The translations under genes and the position numbers were made by a program. Below the pieces are notes generated by a model. That model did no database searches. It saw only the letters and a program-made list of their open reading frames with translations, and was not told where the DNA came from. A DNA stretch of 64,000 bases from Nymphaea colorata (Eukaryota > Streptophyta > Magnoliopsida > Nymphaeales > Nymphaeaceae). Where the stretch lies: assembly GCF_008831285.2 (NCBI RefSeq), contig NC_045147.1, positions 18,082,854 to 18,146,853 on the forward strand. The letters run 5' to 3'. Below are positions 22,430 through 35,589 of this stretch, one piece after another; within the stretch, counting starts at the first letter, position 1, and each line of letters begins with the position of its first letter.

Positions 22430-24060
22430 CTCGTCGGAGATTCTCGGCTGCTCATCAGAACGATGAAAGGCCAACGATCCCCTTTCGTTGGAGAGTTTCG
22501 GGTCCATTCGGGTGTAAATGGATTTAAGGCCTACCATGCTTCAAATTAGATTTAAATTCAACAAGTCATCACTTTTTAAAGCCGGATTGATTTTGAATCT
22601 GGATTGAAGTCTAATCTAAATGTAAGTTTCTACATACAAGGTGCACGTTACTTGCCACTTTTGATTGAATGCAATATGTGACTGAAATTTTTTTATCGAT
22701 CTGATGTTATAGTAATTTGATTTTTTTTTTTTTAGTTGGGATCTGAAAGCTTTGATAATAGTCTTTCAGATTTTGGTTGGTATGTAGTATAATCTGGTGT
22801 GAATCCAATAGTTTTAGACCCCCTTGTAGACCGCGTGAAGCATAAAAAGAAATTTAGAAGAAAGCAAACAAGCTTTGCCGATTACATGGAGATTGAGTGA
22901 AAGCATGTTCAAATACTATGTAAAAGGACATTCTAATACCCAATTTTAAGTTGTTCAGATCGAATCCTGATTCGTAGGTCCAAATTCAAACAGTTGGTTG
23001 AATCTGCGGAGACAATAATGTCTGAAAAACATTACATTTACACAGATGTTGTGGCCTGAAAATTGGTGTGAAGAGGAAAAATTCCTATAGAAAACAAAAC
23101 AAGTAAATTGATCATTATGGTAAAATCTCATATATTATGGCCGTTTGAGAATAGTAACATTATATTATTACCCCATGCATCTAACTCAAAAATTGATTAA
23201 ATTCATTGAATTTGACCAAGTATCAAAATTTGACCAAGTATGATTTGATTCAAGGAGTATCCCAAGAATTGATTTTTTTTTTTTCAATGTAAATATGTGA
23301 TTGTCTATATCACAAGTTTCGTGAGTACAAGCTAAGTTTTCTTCCAATTAAACTCAAATATGATATTTTTCGCAAAAGGCATGTCATGTCCAAATATGAC
23401 ATAACAATACTATGAAATGGAACATGGATTTGAACCACTTTATAAAGGCCGGACTTGGAGATGACCCTAATTTAGGCTTCTAGCTTGTTCATTTACTTTT
23501 GGTTTACTACTCTACATTTATAGATAACAAAATTTTAAGATACAGAAAAATGGTATGCATCAAAACGAATCAGATGATGTGTTCGAGACAGAGGTATTTT
23601 CACCTAGATTTGAGACCAAGTAACGAGACGTTTTTCACATTGTGTTTCGTGTGTGAATGAGATGCAGATTAAAGCACTCCATGTTTTGCTTAATAATGTA
23701 AAACCCAGCCACAATCCTGCGTTTCGTTTAGTGCAATAAAAAGTTACTGTTCATCCAAAGGATTGGTATATGGTAAGTCGGCCGTTTGTTCTTCAAGCAA
23801 ATGCTATGGTTCATTGGTTCATGGACTGCTCTCAAGAAAATTTGGCTGTTCTCGAGAAAACTTTGATTCAAGTTCTATCTAAACTCATTAGGATGATAAA
23901 CAAATGTAGATATGATGTAGTTGCGCAACCACAAAGTAACTTATTTTTCATAAAAAAAAAAAAAAAAAACTAAGAAGAACGCATCTTTTCAGCAAGGTTT
24001 TGAAGTAAAGCGGAAATCTAGAGATGTTGATGGCTAAGAATGGCATATTCAGAAGTGTTC
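22430..24060. other. Spacer between CRSH and uL3m (divergent promoters)
   Basis: AT-rich sequence with no supportable gene. It separates two divergently transcribed genes and must hold both promoters. A short direct repeat (AATTTGACCAAGTAT twice) occurs near 23212-23241. Confidence 0.6.
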
Positions 24061-24068
24061 CGGCAGAT

Positions 24069-24077
24069 AAACCCTAC
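24069..24077 (+). promoter_or_regulatory. Telo-box-like element upstream of uL3m
   Basis: AAACCCTAC lies 192 bp upstream of the uL3m start codon. Telo-boxes (AAACCCTA) are well known in plant promoters of ribosomal-protein and translation genes, so the position fits. A second partial AAACCC occurs near 24139. Function is inferred from motif and context. Confidence 0.5.
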
Positions 24078-24268
24078 AAAAAACCCGCCCCAGTAACCGG
24101 ACATCCTCTCTCGCATTCTCCCTCTCCCTCCTTCTGCTAAACCCAGCCATTTCTGCTATGTCAAGCACCGCCATTCTTTTATCATCTCGCGGTAATGCCC
24201 GCTTTTGGTCGGCATCCTCCCCTTAACTCCCTCCCCAATTACTCATCGCCGCCGCCACCATCATCACC

Positions 24269-25473
24269 ATGTCGGCCGCTTCTAGAGGCCTCATTTCCCG
24301 CTTCAGGTTCCTTTCTCTGGATTCCACTCGGGCCTTCCAATCTTTTTCGAGAGCCGGTTTCTCTAGTAGCACAGAAGCGGCTCTCTCAGAGGAGGATCAC
24401 GACCATGGTGGTGGTTGGATCATCGAAGCCAAGCCCAAGATAATGACACCAAGCTCGAGAAGGACGGGAGCCATCGGCATCAAGTGTGGGATGACGGCGC
24501 TTTGGGACAAGTGGGGTAAGAGGGTGCCCATTTCGTTATTGTGGTTGGATGATAACATTGTCTCCCAGGTTAAGACGATGGAGAAGGAAGGGATTACCTC
24601 CTTACAGGTGGGATGAATAATAGTTAAAGTATTGATGAGCCCTTTTCAGATCTTTTGGGTAGATTTTGCTTGAAATTTGTGCAGTGGTTTTGTGGGTTTG
24701 AACTTTGGTTTCTTCATATCTTTTGTGGTTTCGATGGATGGGTGGAACTCATTGTGGTGCTACTGTCATGACGTTAGTTAGATTGGAGCGGGGCAGAAGA
24801 AGGAGAAGCATTTGACTAAGCCAGAAATTGGTCATTTTAGAGCTCAGGGCGTGCCATTGAAGCGGAAGCTGAGGGAATTTCCCGTGACCGAGGACGCTCT
24901 TCTGCCCGTTGGTACTCCAATTTCTGTCCGGCATTTCGTTGCCGGACAGTATGTCGATGTAACAGGGATCACGAGAGGGAAAGGTTTTCAGGTACTAACA
25001 AGAATTGGTTTGTTTATCATTGTCTTGGTCTTAGATCCTTTTGCTGGATATCGCAGGAAACATGGTTATTCATATTCTTCATCTCTTTCTTCCTTTGTTG
25101 TGTGGATTAAAACATGCTTGATAATGAGGTTTTGAGCATGTGATAATGTTGCTGAAAGATCATCCAGTTATAGGGTAAACCATGTGTATGTGAGGTCAAA
25201 ATGATCTGCTCCTCGAATCTATGGAATTGTGTTCCCCTCTAGTCCGTCGTAGTTGGACCAATGTCGTGTCCATTTTTTTTAATGCCAATGACACTTGAGA
25301 ATGTGGAATAATTGCATGTAGAAGCTGTTATGACCATTACACGAGTGATAAATTGCAAAGTAGTGGGAAGTTTAATATGCATTGGAGGGAAAGTTCGTAT
25401 GCAATTTGGAAGTGCTGCGCGTTCGTTCTTATGGTGCAAAAACTGGTAAGAGGCAAAAAATTATACATACATG

Positions 25474-25529
<56 letters not shown>

Positions 25530-28500
25530 CTGTATTAAAGCGCCATAACTGTGGTTGAATCCCAATAAAAATTCTGAATTTAAAATCCGAATGGCAAGTG
25601 GAGGAGCTTTCTCAAAACATCAACGAAAATAAAATGAAAATTCACATCCTTAAACATATGAAAAGAATTTTGTGAAATAATTGAAAAAACTATTCTGGAA
25701 TCTCTCGGGATAATATTTCTATATATTGATGCGTAGTTGTTTTCGGTGATATTTTAAAAATATCAACGGTTTGCCAAATCTGTCCTATGGATTCAAATGG
25801 CAAAAATTTTGGGATGGTTTGACAAGAACAGGGATATTTATGACTATGGATAAAGAAGAAAAATATGATGGCAAGCAAGTTGGACTGGCATGCTGGTACC
25901 TTTGTAAATTTATATGTCGATAAAAATACTCGATCAAACTAATTATCCTGCTGGTAAAGCTTGTTAGTAAGATTTTCTTTTGATCAGTTGTTAGTGTTTG
26001 GCAAGTGTTACGCCTTACATACTACAAAAGTACAATTAAGAATGCCTACCGCACAGGTAACAGTTAAACTTGTGGCAAGAGAAAAATTCCCAATGAGAAC
26101 TTGATTTTCAATTTTTAGCCAAAGGCAGGTCATTATCTCTGTATGTCAATCTGTCTTGCCAATTATGGAGAATACAATCTTATGTCTACCAGGTAGAAAA
26201 CAATATCAGAGCCCTCTATAGAGACATATCCATGTTCCCAAACTAAAGTGCAACATTCAGTGGAATCTGATATGAGGCAGTAGTTTGTTAGATAAAGGCA
26301 ATAACTATAGATGCAAAAAATTCTTATTTAGGTTTTCTGAATGATATAGTGTTAACTTTTTAAAAATAAGTAGGATGAAAATCAGTAGCATAAAATGCAG
26401 ATGTGAGAATGCTCAGTCTAACAATTTGTTGTCAATGGGTCTGTAAGTGTTTCTCGTTATCTCTGGACAATATGCTCCTATTATGTGACTATACTGAAGC
26501 TCACTGCCTTTTTGTGGTGGAGATTTTTCTACTATTTGCCGTGTCTTTTGAATCATTTCCATTGATGTGGTTTTACGAACTGCTTGTTAATGGCCAAAAT
26601 GTTTAAAGTTCCAGAGTAGTTTGTGTTCTACTTTTTGAATGTCCTGAAGCAGCTTTTTATCTATAACTTGGTCAAGGTTATAAACATCATTGTGTGCACC
26701 TGCCTTATACACATTGTTTCGGTGGGAAAATGAAATAAAAGGGGTCCGAAATGATTCCTTCTAAATATCAGTCGATATAGGGCCTCCTTATGCTAATATA
26801 CAAATGGATTAATTTTGATTTATAATGTTAAAAAATTATTTGAAGTCACCAACACAGGCCAAAAATGCATCGACTTGTACCAGCTGATGTCCTATAATTT
26901 AGAAAAATGACACAGCCATGAAACTGATGGTGACAACATTATTTTCTGGTGAAATGAATCCTTTTCATTTCTGTGGTTAACTGCACTTCCCTTCTTTTCC
27001 ACCTCTCCATGTGACTGCGTGTTTGATTCCCCTTCTGTTACTGCCTTTGATGATATACTGAGGAATTCTTTCACTAAGCATTGTCTTTTTTCAATAGGGT
27101 GGGATGAAGAGATGGGGCTTTTCTGGGATGCCTGCATCTCATGGTGCATCATTGTCACATAGAAGTATCGGTTCTACTGGTCAAAGAGATGCTCCTGGCA
27201 AGGTATGTAACATGTTTGAAAGACTAAATTATCTCTCTGCAACTGTAGTAATTGTAATAATTGAGTACTCATTTTTTATGATTCCCAGACATCTTTTTAG
27301 TTTTTATGTGCCTTTTTGCTCTAAGACAAAAATGTGCCAAAATGTGTAGTGAATGAAAATTCCTTAAATTCCCCCATCAATCTTCACTAATCTTTGGTGA
27401 AACAATTGTTTATGGTAAAGTTTCCATGCACATTGGTTCCGCCTTCACCAACAGGCAACCACTGTCCAAGATCCTTAGGGTATGCCTTGAATGCCTTCCT
27501 TACAGCTTTTGCTGGATAGATGCTCTGATATTACCTTTGAGAAAGTAAATTTTATGTGTACAAAGATCCAATCTTCAGGCCTTGGTTGAGGAATTGAGAT
27601 GCTAAATATATAGTGGGTTACAGGACAGCTATTTGGAGTCCACTGCCTCTAGGAAATGGCTGTTCTTCGCTTATAGACCATGTAGGACAACGTAAAGGAT
27701 GTCTTAACTCTTAAGTTGCTTTGAAGTCAAAGGCTGAATTGATGCCTTATTGGGCTTCAAATCTTGCTACTTTGTACAAAACAGGCACCTGTGTTTCCAG
27801 TGAATGTGAAAGTGTTTATATTCTCAGTGTCTCATTCTCCAGTCATGTTTGTGGAAGTTGATAGTCGGTTCACAATATCATTCAGCTGTCGTCACCGTTA
27901 ATTGCATTGGTCAGAAGTTTATACTACTTTCTTTTAAAATCAGGCGTGCCAGGGGTTAAATAGTACTCTGTTTTTTTTTTTTCTTGATTGATTTACTTGC
28001 CTCATTTTATACAGTAAAAAATGGCCTTCTATTTGTTACTTTATCTTACAGGTGGTAGATTCTGCGATGCAAGTACTTGTTAACAGCAATATCTTAAGTT
28101 GACTTAGGATTCATCAAAACCTCCTAATTCTTGTATATTGGTTCTATACATTGCACTTCTTGTGCTGCCCCCTTCCTGCAGGCTTTCCTTCTCTGGATTC
28201 TGTTTTGAATCATCTTTTTGGCATGCTTTGTTACCTTCTGGCATTACCGTGCTTTTAACAGTATTCTGACATGTTTCCTATGTTGATCCTCTAAGCTGGG
28301 TTTCATTTCACGATTCTCTTATGAACCAGGCTTGCATCAATATCTTCTTTGCTGCTAACCATGGTACCAGATACTTCATGTGTCCTCTCCTCCTAATCAT
28401 TATTCAATTCACTACTGCTGATTTTTTTTTTTTTTTTTGGGGGGGGGGGGGGGGGGTTTCTTATCTACTATCTGCTTGTTTGATCATGTAAATGATGGAT

Positions 28501-29275
28501 TCAACATAGAATTACCTATAAATTATTTCACCATGTGGTCAAACATTGTATTTTAGGGCTTGAAATCCTCCTTTCCTGGATTTTGTGGGTATTTGGTTCG
28601 ATAAACTGGAATTGTGTAGGGTGGATATTTAGGTTGCTGCATGCACGTTGCTTACAGTTACGATTAGATGGACTTGGTGGCCAGTGGCCACGGTATTTCT
28701 TTATGCTGTTTCTTCACTGTTTGGAATTCTTACTGCTTCAGATACTCTTTGCATACACATATCGATATCAGATTTTTCAGGAACTAAAGAGTATTGTCCT
28801 TTTAGAGCTTGAGTTGATGGTTGACATGAGTGCATGCCAAAGGTGGCTGTTCAATTTAGCTAGTTTCCACACTCATACTTGTGTCATGGAATGTGATACG
28901 AAACCAGGTTTTCAAAGGGAAGAAAATGCCAGGGCGTATGGGTGGGAAGCAGCGGACTGTGAAGAACGTATGGATTTACAAAATTGACCCCGCGAGAAAC
29001 TTGATGTGGGTGAGAGGCCAGGTACGTTTTCCTCCATGTGAATTTTGAAGTAACTTATGGTGCTAAGTAGTTCTGTCATACGTTTTATTTTGTATCATCC
29101 TCAGGTTCCTGGTGCAGAAGGCAACTTTGTTTTCATAAAGGATGCTGTTTACAATAAACCTGATCACTCTATTCTTCCATTCCCGACGTTTTTCACCCCT
29201 CCTGATGAGGATCCATCAATGCTTGAACCCATGGTAGCTGATCTTGGTGATGTTGACCCATTTATGGCTGAATAG
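24269..29275 (+). CDS. Mitochondrial large-subunit ribosomal protein uL3m, 5 exons
   Basis: Organellar L3 protein of the large ribosomal subunit, the bacterial-type L3 that binds 23S-like rRNA close to the peptidyl-transferase centre. Exons are 24269-24607, 24782-24991, 27098-27202, 28908-29021 and 29105-29275, all phase 0 with GT-AG introns, giving 312 aa. Residues 1-40 ([20 protein letters not shown] onwards) are rich in Arg and Ser and lack acidic residues except one Asp, typical of a mitochondrial presequence. The L3 core then starts at [20 protein letters not shown]. Later landmarks are [56 protein letters not shown] and [14 protein letters not shown], all diagnostic of bacterial-type L3. 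The C-terminal tail ends [13 protein letters not shown]. Introns 2 and 3 are long (2.1 and 1.7 kb) and hold a TA microsatellite and a T/G homopolymer pair. A plastid L3 would be a separate gene. Confidence 0.95.
25479..25527. repeat. (TA)n microsatellite in uL3m intron 2
   Basis: A 49-bp uninterrupted TA run. Confidence 0.95.
28422..28456. repeat. T17-G18 homopolymer pair in uL3m intron 3
   Basis: Seventeen T directly followed by eighteen G on the plus strand. Such long G runs are rare in AT-rich plant DNA and the exact count may be an assembly estimate. Confidence 0.85.
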
Positions 29276-30488
29276 TCTTGCTGGTGTGCATGATTCAGAT
29301 ACTGAAAGACCCCTTTCTATACCAAATCGCCTCGAGTTCAGAGAAAGCATCAAGATATTATTCCACAGGAATAGATTTTTGGGTCTCCAATTTTGCATAT
29401 TTACAGCTAGAGATGAGAACAACGGGTTTGAGGTCTCTTTCCTTTCTAATGTGTCATTGTGGGAACCTATGAGATAAAGGTATTTAGTTTTGCGAGTTAA
29501 GGTTTGTTATGTCTCATTTCTGATAATAATCCCACCAAGACGGAGTTCTCACTGTTTCCCATTGTATTGTAGCAAACGCTGTGTGTACTTGGGCCGCAGA
29601 GTGCGACTTGTTACCTTTTATCGTTTTGTTTGGAGATTTGAACTCACAGTAACTTGAATTTCAGAAGAGATGAGTGGCCTAACCAAAGCCGTCTGGCACG
29701 AACATGCTTTATATTGAAGCACAAAAGACAGAACTTGATGCTAGGAAATTTGTATCCTGATGGGTTCTGATTAAATTTGCTCCTTGGTCATCATTGTTTC
29801 AAGATTATATGTCTCATCCAAGCAAATTTGGCTTTTATATCGTGAGATCAACAAGCCTTATAATACTATAATACTACAGAACACATGGTTGGAATTGCTT
29901 GAAGGGCTGTGGCAGAATTTGATACAATGCATGCTTTAGTTTAAGTTGTTTATATGAAAACCGCTGATTTCTCCACCATCAAAATTTTGATGTTATATGA
30001 ATAGTTCAGTTTTACTTATTATAAAATGTGATGAAATTAAAAAATGATAAACTTAATATATATTTCCCATCAACTGATTCTTGAAATCATATCTAAGGAT
30101 AGATTGCAAGAAAAAACCATAATCATTAACCATTGCATTTAAGCAGTTTGATTTTTATCCATCACCTAGTGGTATAAGGCCTGCCAATTAATGTCCCCGT
30201 CCCTTCCCCCTCCCTCCCTCTTTCTCTCTCTCTTTATCTGTATATATATATTACACGCCAATGTCTTTTTTTTTTTTCATTGTGGTGTAATAACACTTAT
30301 ATGATTGTACAACCATTAAATGTTGCTTTTACAACCAACAAGTTTTAGAGAAAAGTGAGGATAACCAAATCATTTATCGATTAAACCTATTGAATCACCA
30401 TTTGGCATGTTGATAAGTGGTCAAAGGGAAACTATAAAGTGGAATTTGGATCAAACTAGAACCTGTTATTTTACATTGAAGAGGTGAG

Positions 30489-30605
30489 AAACACTAATAC
30501 AATGTTATATGAATCTGTCCTAGAAATTGAGGCAAGTTTGGGACAAATTCATAACCATTAACACGATGTTTCACAAACCAGCCTCAATTTTAAGACAGAT
30601 TTATG
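30489..30605. mobile_element. Decayed relative of the XCT intron 9 MITE
   Basis: AACACTAATACAATGTT followed by ATGAATCTGTCC matches, inverted, the interior and right arm of the element at 9969-10143. A second arm-like region (AACACGATGTTTCAC, then GACAGATTTATG) follows. The ends are too eroded to define a target duplication. Confidence 0.5.
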
Positions 30606-32917
30606 CTCCCAAGGTATCCATATGATGATCTGTGTAAGGCAGGTTGATCAAAACCTTCCTAGGATTTTCCACTCATGGAGGAGGCCCGTTAAAACTAGAG
30701 GCTTTTGTATAGTCTCCCTCTTGACAAATTATTTTTCTTTAATTTTAACGACATCATTCCCACACTTCAGAATCCTAATTGCGACTGCAGTCTTAAAAAT
30801 ATCATTAAAATTCAAGTACGCTCCTTCATCAGTGCCTTCCCTTTGGCAGAGAGTAACATAGACAAAGTATTATAAAGACGACCAAAAGGCTAGAGACATC
30901 AAAATCTCTCGCATGACATTGACATTGGGTGAGTATACTCGTCAACCAGAAAATCAGTATTAGCTACCAGCTTTAGAGATTGAACTACGCCTCTCATTCA
31001 TAGTTGAAAAGCGGAAACAGCGTGACAAGCTGCATAGCTTGACAGCTTCTGCTTCGTTGTCCAACCAACTTCAAAGGTGGCCCTCAGGAGAATAATTGAT
31101 TGTCTTGAGTCGTCGTCTGCTAAATTGTATCATAGATCTGGCACAGGCTCAAGGAGAGTTGGAATTTACCACAGACCAAAGAAGAAAACAGACATCCCAC
31201 TTCCCTTCATTCTCACAAAATCAGAGGCACTGGCTCGGAGAAAGCTACGTCCGATTCTTTGGTATGGCACAGTACGAGCCCATTCTGGGGCATCAAAACA
31301 ATAAAGAGAAACTGGATTGTCTTCAAGCGCCTCCGTCATAAGGGACAAACGTATGCAGCTTTCAAAGTCCCAAACCATCCGAGATGTAAATTTACTTCTA
31401 TCCCATTTCCTTTCTGCCATGCCCTCAACCCAAGCACAAACGATCTGAAGCACAGTGTGTGGAATAAAAACAATGATCTGGTCATATGAAACCATTTTTT
31501 TGTTCCTCCCTTTGAAAAGAAAATGAGGGTAGTCAAATGCAAACCAGCAACAAAAGTTCCAAGAAGATCTGTCTGATGCCAAAGAACCTTAAAACACACC
31601 ACATTGCCTCCCTGTCTTAGATACTGTAAAACAGCTTAGCCACAGCAAGAACTTTCATGTGGTACTTCAAATGCATACACAGATTCAACCATATAAAGCA
31701 AAATATAGCGGCCTTGGAGCTTCCTGTGCCAAGTTAGAAACTGGAAAGCCCTGTTCTCTGCAAAAGCTCAAAAGAATATAAAAAAATTTACAATTAACTA
31801 TCGTGTGTAAATGTGCACAGCGGGAGTAAAAAAAAAAGTCAAAACATTGTTACCAAGCTTAGATCATCGAACAGTGTCCTCATGCTTTTTTAATCTAAAC
31901 AGAGATGCCCCAAATAGGACATCCATCAAATGCCATTTGTCAAAATGTACTTCCATATAATTTTAACGCCACTTTTGAATGTATACTATGTAACTCATAA
32001 TATTGCTCTCTACTGAAAAAATGGCATCTTTCAAGTTCCTACTGTGATGCCACAAGGATAACTGAAGATGCCAAATTTTAGTTTTAGTTCACATGAAAGA
32101 AGGTCTAAAGCTGTGAATCAACAGCAAAAACATGGAATTTAAACCAAGGTAAAAATTTGATAAAGAACACTAGGGACATCTTGCCAGGTTCATGTAAAAA
32201 TGACGAAGCAAAGAAGGAAAGTCCATAATCTGAAATAATAGGGGGAAAAGAGGAAGAAATAGACCCAAACAAGTAAAATTCTGGAATATGCATTAAAAAG
32301 TTTATCATAAAAGGAGTGTTTAAGTCTTTAAGATGAAGTGGCTTGTTGTTTGTAGGGGCAGGATATCTATATCTACATGAACTTTTCTTTCAAGTAACAA
32401 ATAAGTCTGGTGCTTCTAAGATACAAACGAGTTCGCTACCTCTCAAATCAAGGGACTTCCATGTAATGCCAGAGAAGCAAGCATGTGGGTTGCAACTCAC
32501 CGGTCAAGCGATGTGCATCCAGCATGTAAGACCCAAAGCCCCTGTGTTTTATAGAAAGGACAACATGAGAACTTGATTACGATCAGGAAAATAGGAAGCT
32601 GACCTGTCATATCGGCCTGAATAGAGGCCACCCTGGTTGCTTTACACACCAGGAGAAAGAGTGAACAATGAGCATACATAGGAAAAAGACAACTAGAGAA
32701 GAAGAGCTCTGTGCACACCATTAGCTCGCAGTTGATCACGTCTGATTGCCTATCCACAATCTTCCACATCGATGGAACATACTTGTTACTTGATGCCGGA
32801 GTGAGACTTCTTTTTGAGTAAAAGTAGGGGCATTAAGGATCGGCCAGACCACAACCTGTTCACTTGGAGTTGCCTCAATAAAAGTGAAGCAATTCGGCAC
32901 TGATACTTCCAGAGAAA

Positions 32918-33073
32918 GGTAAAGACCACTCCAAGCATATCAGTAGGAGAAAGGATACTCTCCTAGGTGGGACACCACAATTCGTTTTTCTATAAGGTAA
33001 AGATCCCTCCAAGTATGTCAGTTGGAGAGAAGATACTCTCCTAGGTGGGACACCATGATTCTTTTTCTATCTC
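32918..33073. repeat. 78-bp imperfect tandem duplication
   Basis: Two units starting GGTAAAGA (32918 and 32996) share ACTCTCCTAGGTGGGACACC and differ by scattered substitutions. They lie about 275 bp beyond the PPR stop codon and could be part of its 3' UTR. Confidence 0.85.
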
Positions 33074-33348
33074 TTTCCATCTTCCAGCAGTTGGTTCCAT
33101 TAAATTCCTGAAGACCAAAGTGCTTGAATTTGGAAAGCCCAAAATCTTGATTGAGAACTCAATGCCAAAGAATGATGTGTACAAAGAAATCAGAATCTTA
33201 CAAATTTAAGATAGCAACAGAACCTTTTCCCCAGGACCACCACTGTGTATTGATTGATGGCTCTCAGTTCAAACCAATGCATCAACCGAAGTTCATAGTG
33301 AAGCAACATAGTACTCCAATAACATAGGAAAATGATCAAAATTTAAGG

Positions 33349-35526
33349 CTATTCTAATCCCTCCACAAGTATATTGCTCACTTCATCATATATACACGAA
33401 TCATCAATTAAGCCTCTAATGACCCCAGTTTCAATTGTGGATGCATTCCCGACCATGTAAGCATGTGCAGTAGCATCGGGCACCCATCCCCGTTCTAACA
33501 TTTTATCCAATATTTTGAAAGCTTTCTCTTTATGTCCTTCCTTGCAAAGACCAGCGATAACCATATTATACAATTTGGAATTTGGCAACCCACCTTCTGA
33601 AATAAATTTGACAAGGCTGTCGCTTATCATATGAAGCAGGCAATGACTTATAAGGCAGGATAGTAGCATATTTAATGTTCCAATGGCAGGGGGGGAACCA
33701 TGGCTCACCATTTGATTGAACACGATAACAGCATTCAAGCCCATATCCATCTCACAAAAGCACCGTAGAAGAACATTACATATCTTTTGCTCAAAGAACA
33801 GACCTGCTTCTATCATTTGTGATACGAGTGTCAGAGTTTCTCTCCGTTTGCTTAACTTGCATAACGCAAGCAAAATAGCTGCAAATGTGTCGGCATCAGA
33901 CACTGTGCCTCTACAAGATGCAAATGACCAAAGCTTCACAGCTACATGTACATCTCCCATCGAACACACTGCATCAATTAGTAAATTAAAAGACGAGATA
34001 TTAAGAGGGCATTCATTTTCAAGCATACACCAAAAGACTTCAACGGCCTCTTTTATACAATCCATCTCACGTAGACCATCTACGAGTCTTGTAGAAGAAG
34101 TGGAATCCAAGCTACAATTTCTACCGGATGACTGCCGAAAGAAACGGAAAGCGTCCCAGTACCTCCCCACTGTACAGTAGCCATTGACCAGAGATGAAAA
34201 TGTCATGCCATCGGGTTCATAAGAAAAGATGATCATCCTATCAAGAACTTCCAAAGCATGTCTAATTCTTCCCTTTGCACAGAGCGCTCTTAAAAAAATG
34301 TTCCAAGAAAATTTGTCACTCAAACCACTTTTCACCATCTTATCAAGTAAACAGCATGCTTCATGGAATCTACTTGCTCTGCAGAAACCTTCTAGTAATA
34401 CATTATATGGATCAGTATCAGAAACTTCGTTCTCGCTCAAAAGCCGTAATGCATCAGAAAAATTAGGTAACCTACAATACCCAGTAACTAAACTGACATA
34501 TATCGTGACATCCGGCTTTATACCCAACGCCATTATATCCTCAAAAAGTTTAATTGCATCACGAATCCGGCCATTCTCACACAAGCAGCTAATCAGAACA
34601 CTGTAAATGGATGCATTAGGAGAAAAGCCGTTACCTATCATCATGTTCAGTAGCACAAGTCCCTCATCCACCCTGTTAACTCTACAGGTCAATGGTATTA
34701 TATTTTCAAAGAAAATGAAATCCGGCCTGTGACCAGTTGCAATCATATCATCTAGAATCGTCATACCTTCATAGATTCTGCCTTTCTCACATAATGCACG
34801 TACAATAATCTCAACGCTCCTACAATTAGGATTACAACCTTTTCTTTTCATCCGCCTAAACTGGTTCAGTGCGGACTCGATCCTATCGGTTCTGCATAAG
34901 ATATCGATAATCAAATTCAATGTATCAACGGTCGGCGCGATTCCTGCTTTCACCATTTCCTTGTAAACGAACAAAACAGACCTAAAATCTCCTTCGTCAA
35001 CAAATGCACTCAATAGAATGTTATGGGGCAGAACAGAAGGCTTGCAGTTACTCGAATGCATCCATTCTAGCACGACCAACGCTTCTTTAAGTCTACGGTT
35101 TATGCAAAAACCATGGATGAGAGATACAAAGCCATCCTCAGATGAAGGGCATGCTTCCTTTACCATGTGCTTCAGAAGAACCTCCATATCTCCAATCTTC
35201 CCATTGACTCCCAACTTCATTATCATACTGAAATAGGTATCCGTCGAGTGTCGGTAATTCCTCTGCGAAGAAGCCCATCTGAACACACTCAGAGCTAAAA
35301 TTGGGTCACTGACCGAGTTCAGAACCCCAATAATCTTTGTGGGTACAATCTTACCCTCCAAAGAGCGAACGACGGAATCAAATTCCAATGAGTTTGGTTC
35401 TTTAGGAGCTTCCCGGGGACTAAAATCGAAATGGGCGCCTCGAGAAACTGAAGATAGAGACGAATTCAGATTCAACGCCGGAAAGAATGATTTTTTGGGG
35501 ATCAAAGGCAGTAGCCTCACCTTCAT
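33349..35526 (-). CDS. P-class pentatricopeptide repeat protein, intronless
   Basis: RNA-binding organelle protein of the plant PPR family, whose members act in processing, stabilising or translating mitochondrial or plastid transcripts. ATG 35526 gives 725 aa. The open frame extends 21 codons further upstream but begins with GTG, so ATG 35526 (MKVRLLPLIPKKSFFPALNL) is chosen. That N-terminus is basic and hydrophobic with no acidic residue, as expected of a mitochondrial or plastid targeting signal. About 17 consecutive motifs of 34-35 residues follow, from DTYFSMIMKLGVNGKIGDME to NMVIAGLCKEGHKEKAF, most ending in the usual G-x-x-P-D/N pattern (for example GIKPDV, GWVPDA). I see no E, DYW or SMR domain, so it is a pure P-type protein. 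The intronless structure is normal for the family. The RNA target cannot be read from sequence here. It is divergent from the TruA gene. Confidence 0.93.
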   Translation of the reverse strand: MKVRLLPLIPKKSFFPALNLNSSLSSVSRGAHFDFSPREAPKEPNSLEFDSVVRSLEGKIVPTKIIGVLNSVSDPILALSVFRWASSQRNYRHSTDTYFSMIMKLGVNGKIGDMEVLLKHMVKEACPSSEDGFVSLIHGFCINRRLKEALVVLEWMHSSNCKPSVLPHNILLSAFVDEGDFRSVLFVYKEMVKAGIAPTVDTLNLIIDILCRTDRIESALNQFRRMKRKGCNPNCRSVEIIVRALCEKGRIYEGMTILDDMIATGHRPDFIFFENIIPLTCRVNRVDEGLVLLNMMIGNGFSPNASIYSVLISCLCENGRIRDAIKLFEDIMALGIKPDVTIYVSLVTGYCRLPNFSDALRLLSENEVSDTDPYNVLLEGFCRASRFHEACCLLDKMVKSGLSDKFSWNIFLRALCAKGRIRHALEVLDRMIIFSYEPDGMTFSSLVNGYCTVGRYWDAFRFFRQSSGRNCSLDSTSSTRLVDGLREMDCIKEAVEVFWCMLENECPLNISSFNLLIDAVCSMGDVHVAVKLWSFASCRGTVSDADTFAAILLALCKLSKRRETLTLVSQMIEAGLFFEQKICNVLLRCFCEMDMGLNAVIVFNQMVSHGSPPAIGTLNMLLSCLISHCLLHMISDSLVKFISEGGLPNSKLYNMVIAGLCKEGHKEKAFKILDKMLERGWVPDATAHAYMVGNASTIETGVIRGLIDDSCIYDEVSNILVEGLE

Positions 35527-35589
35527 CGAAGGTCCCCCACCCCAAAATCCCAGAAGGCCGTAGCTTGAAGGCTCTCTCTCCTCTCCCAC

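Larger units (their letters stand above)
29276..33348. other. Intergenic region between uL3m and the PPR gene (convergent 3' ends)
   Basis: I see no supportable gene. It contains a decayed MITE related to the one in XCT intron 9 (about 30489-30605), a CT/TA-rich patch near 30200-30250 and a 78-bp tandem duplication at 32918-33073. Two genes converge on it, so their 3' UTRs lie at the edges. Confidence 0.6.

Noticed and set aside
31077-31602. Overlapping open frames on both strands
   Set aside because: No domains, no splice-consistent structure, and both strands are open in several frames. Treated as chance.
35526-35589. Extended PPR start 21 codons upstream
   Set aside because: The first codon there is GTG, and the added residues are Gly/Glu-rich and unlike a targeting signal. 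ATG 35526 is the better start.
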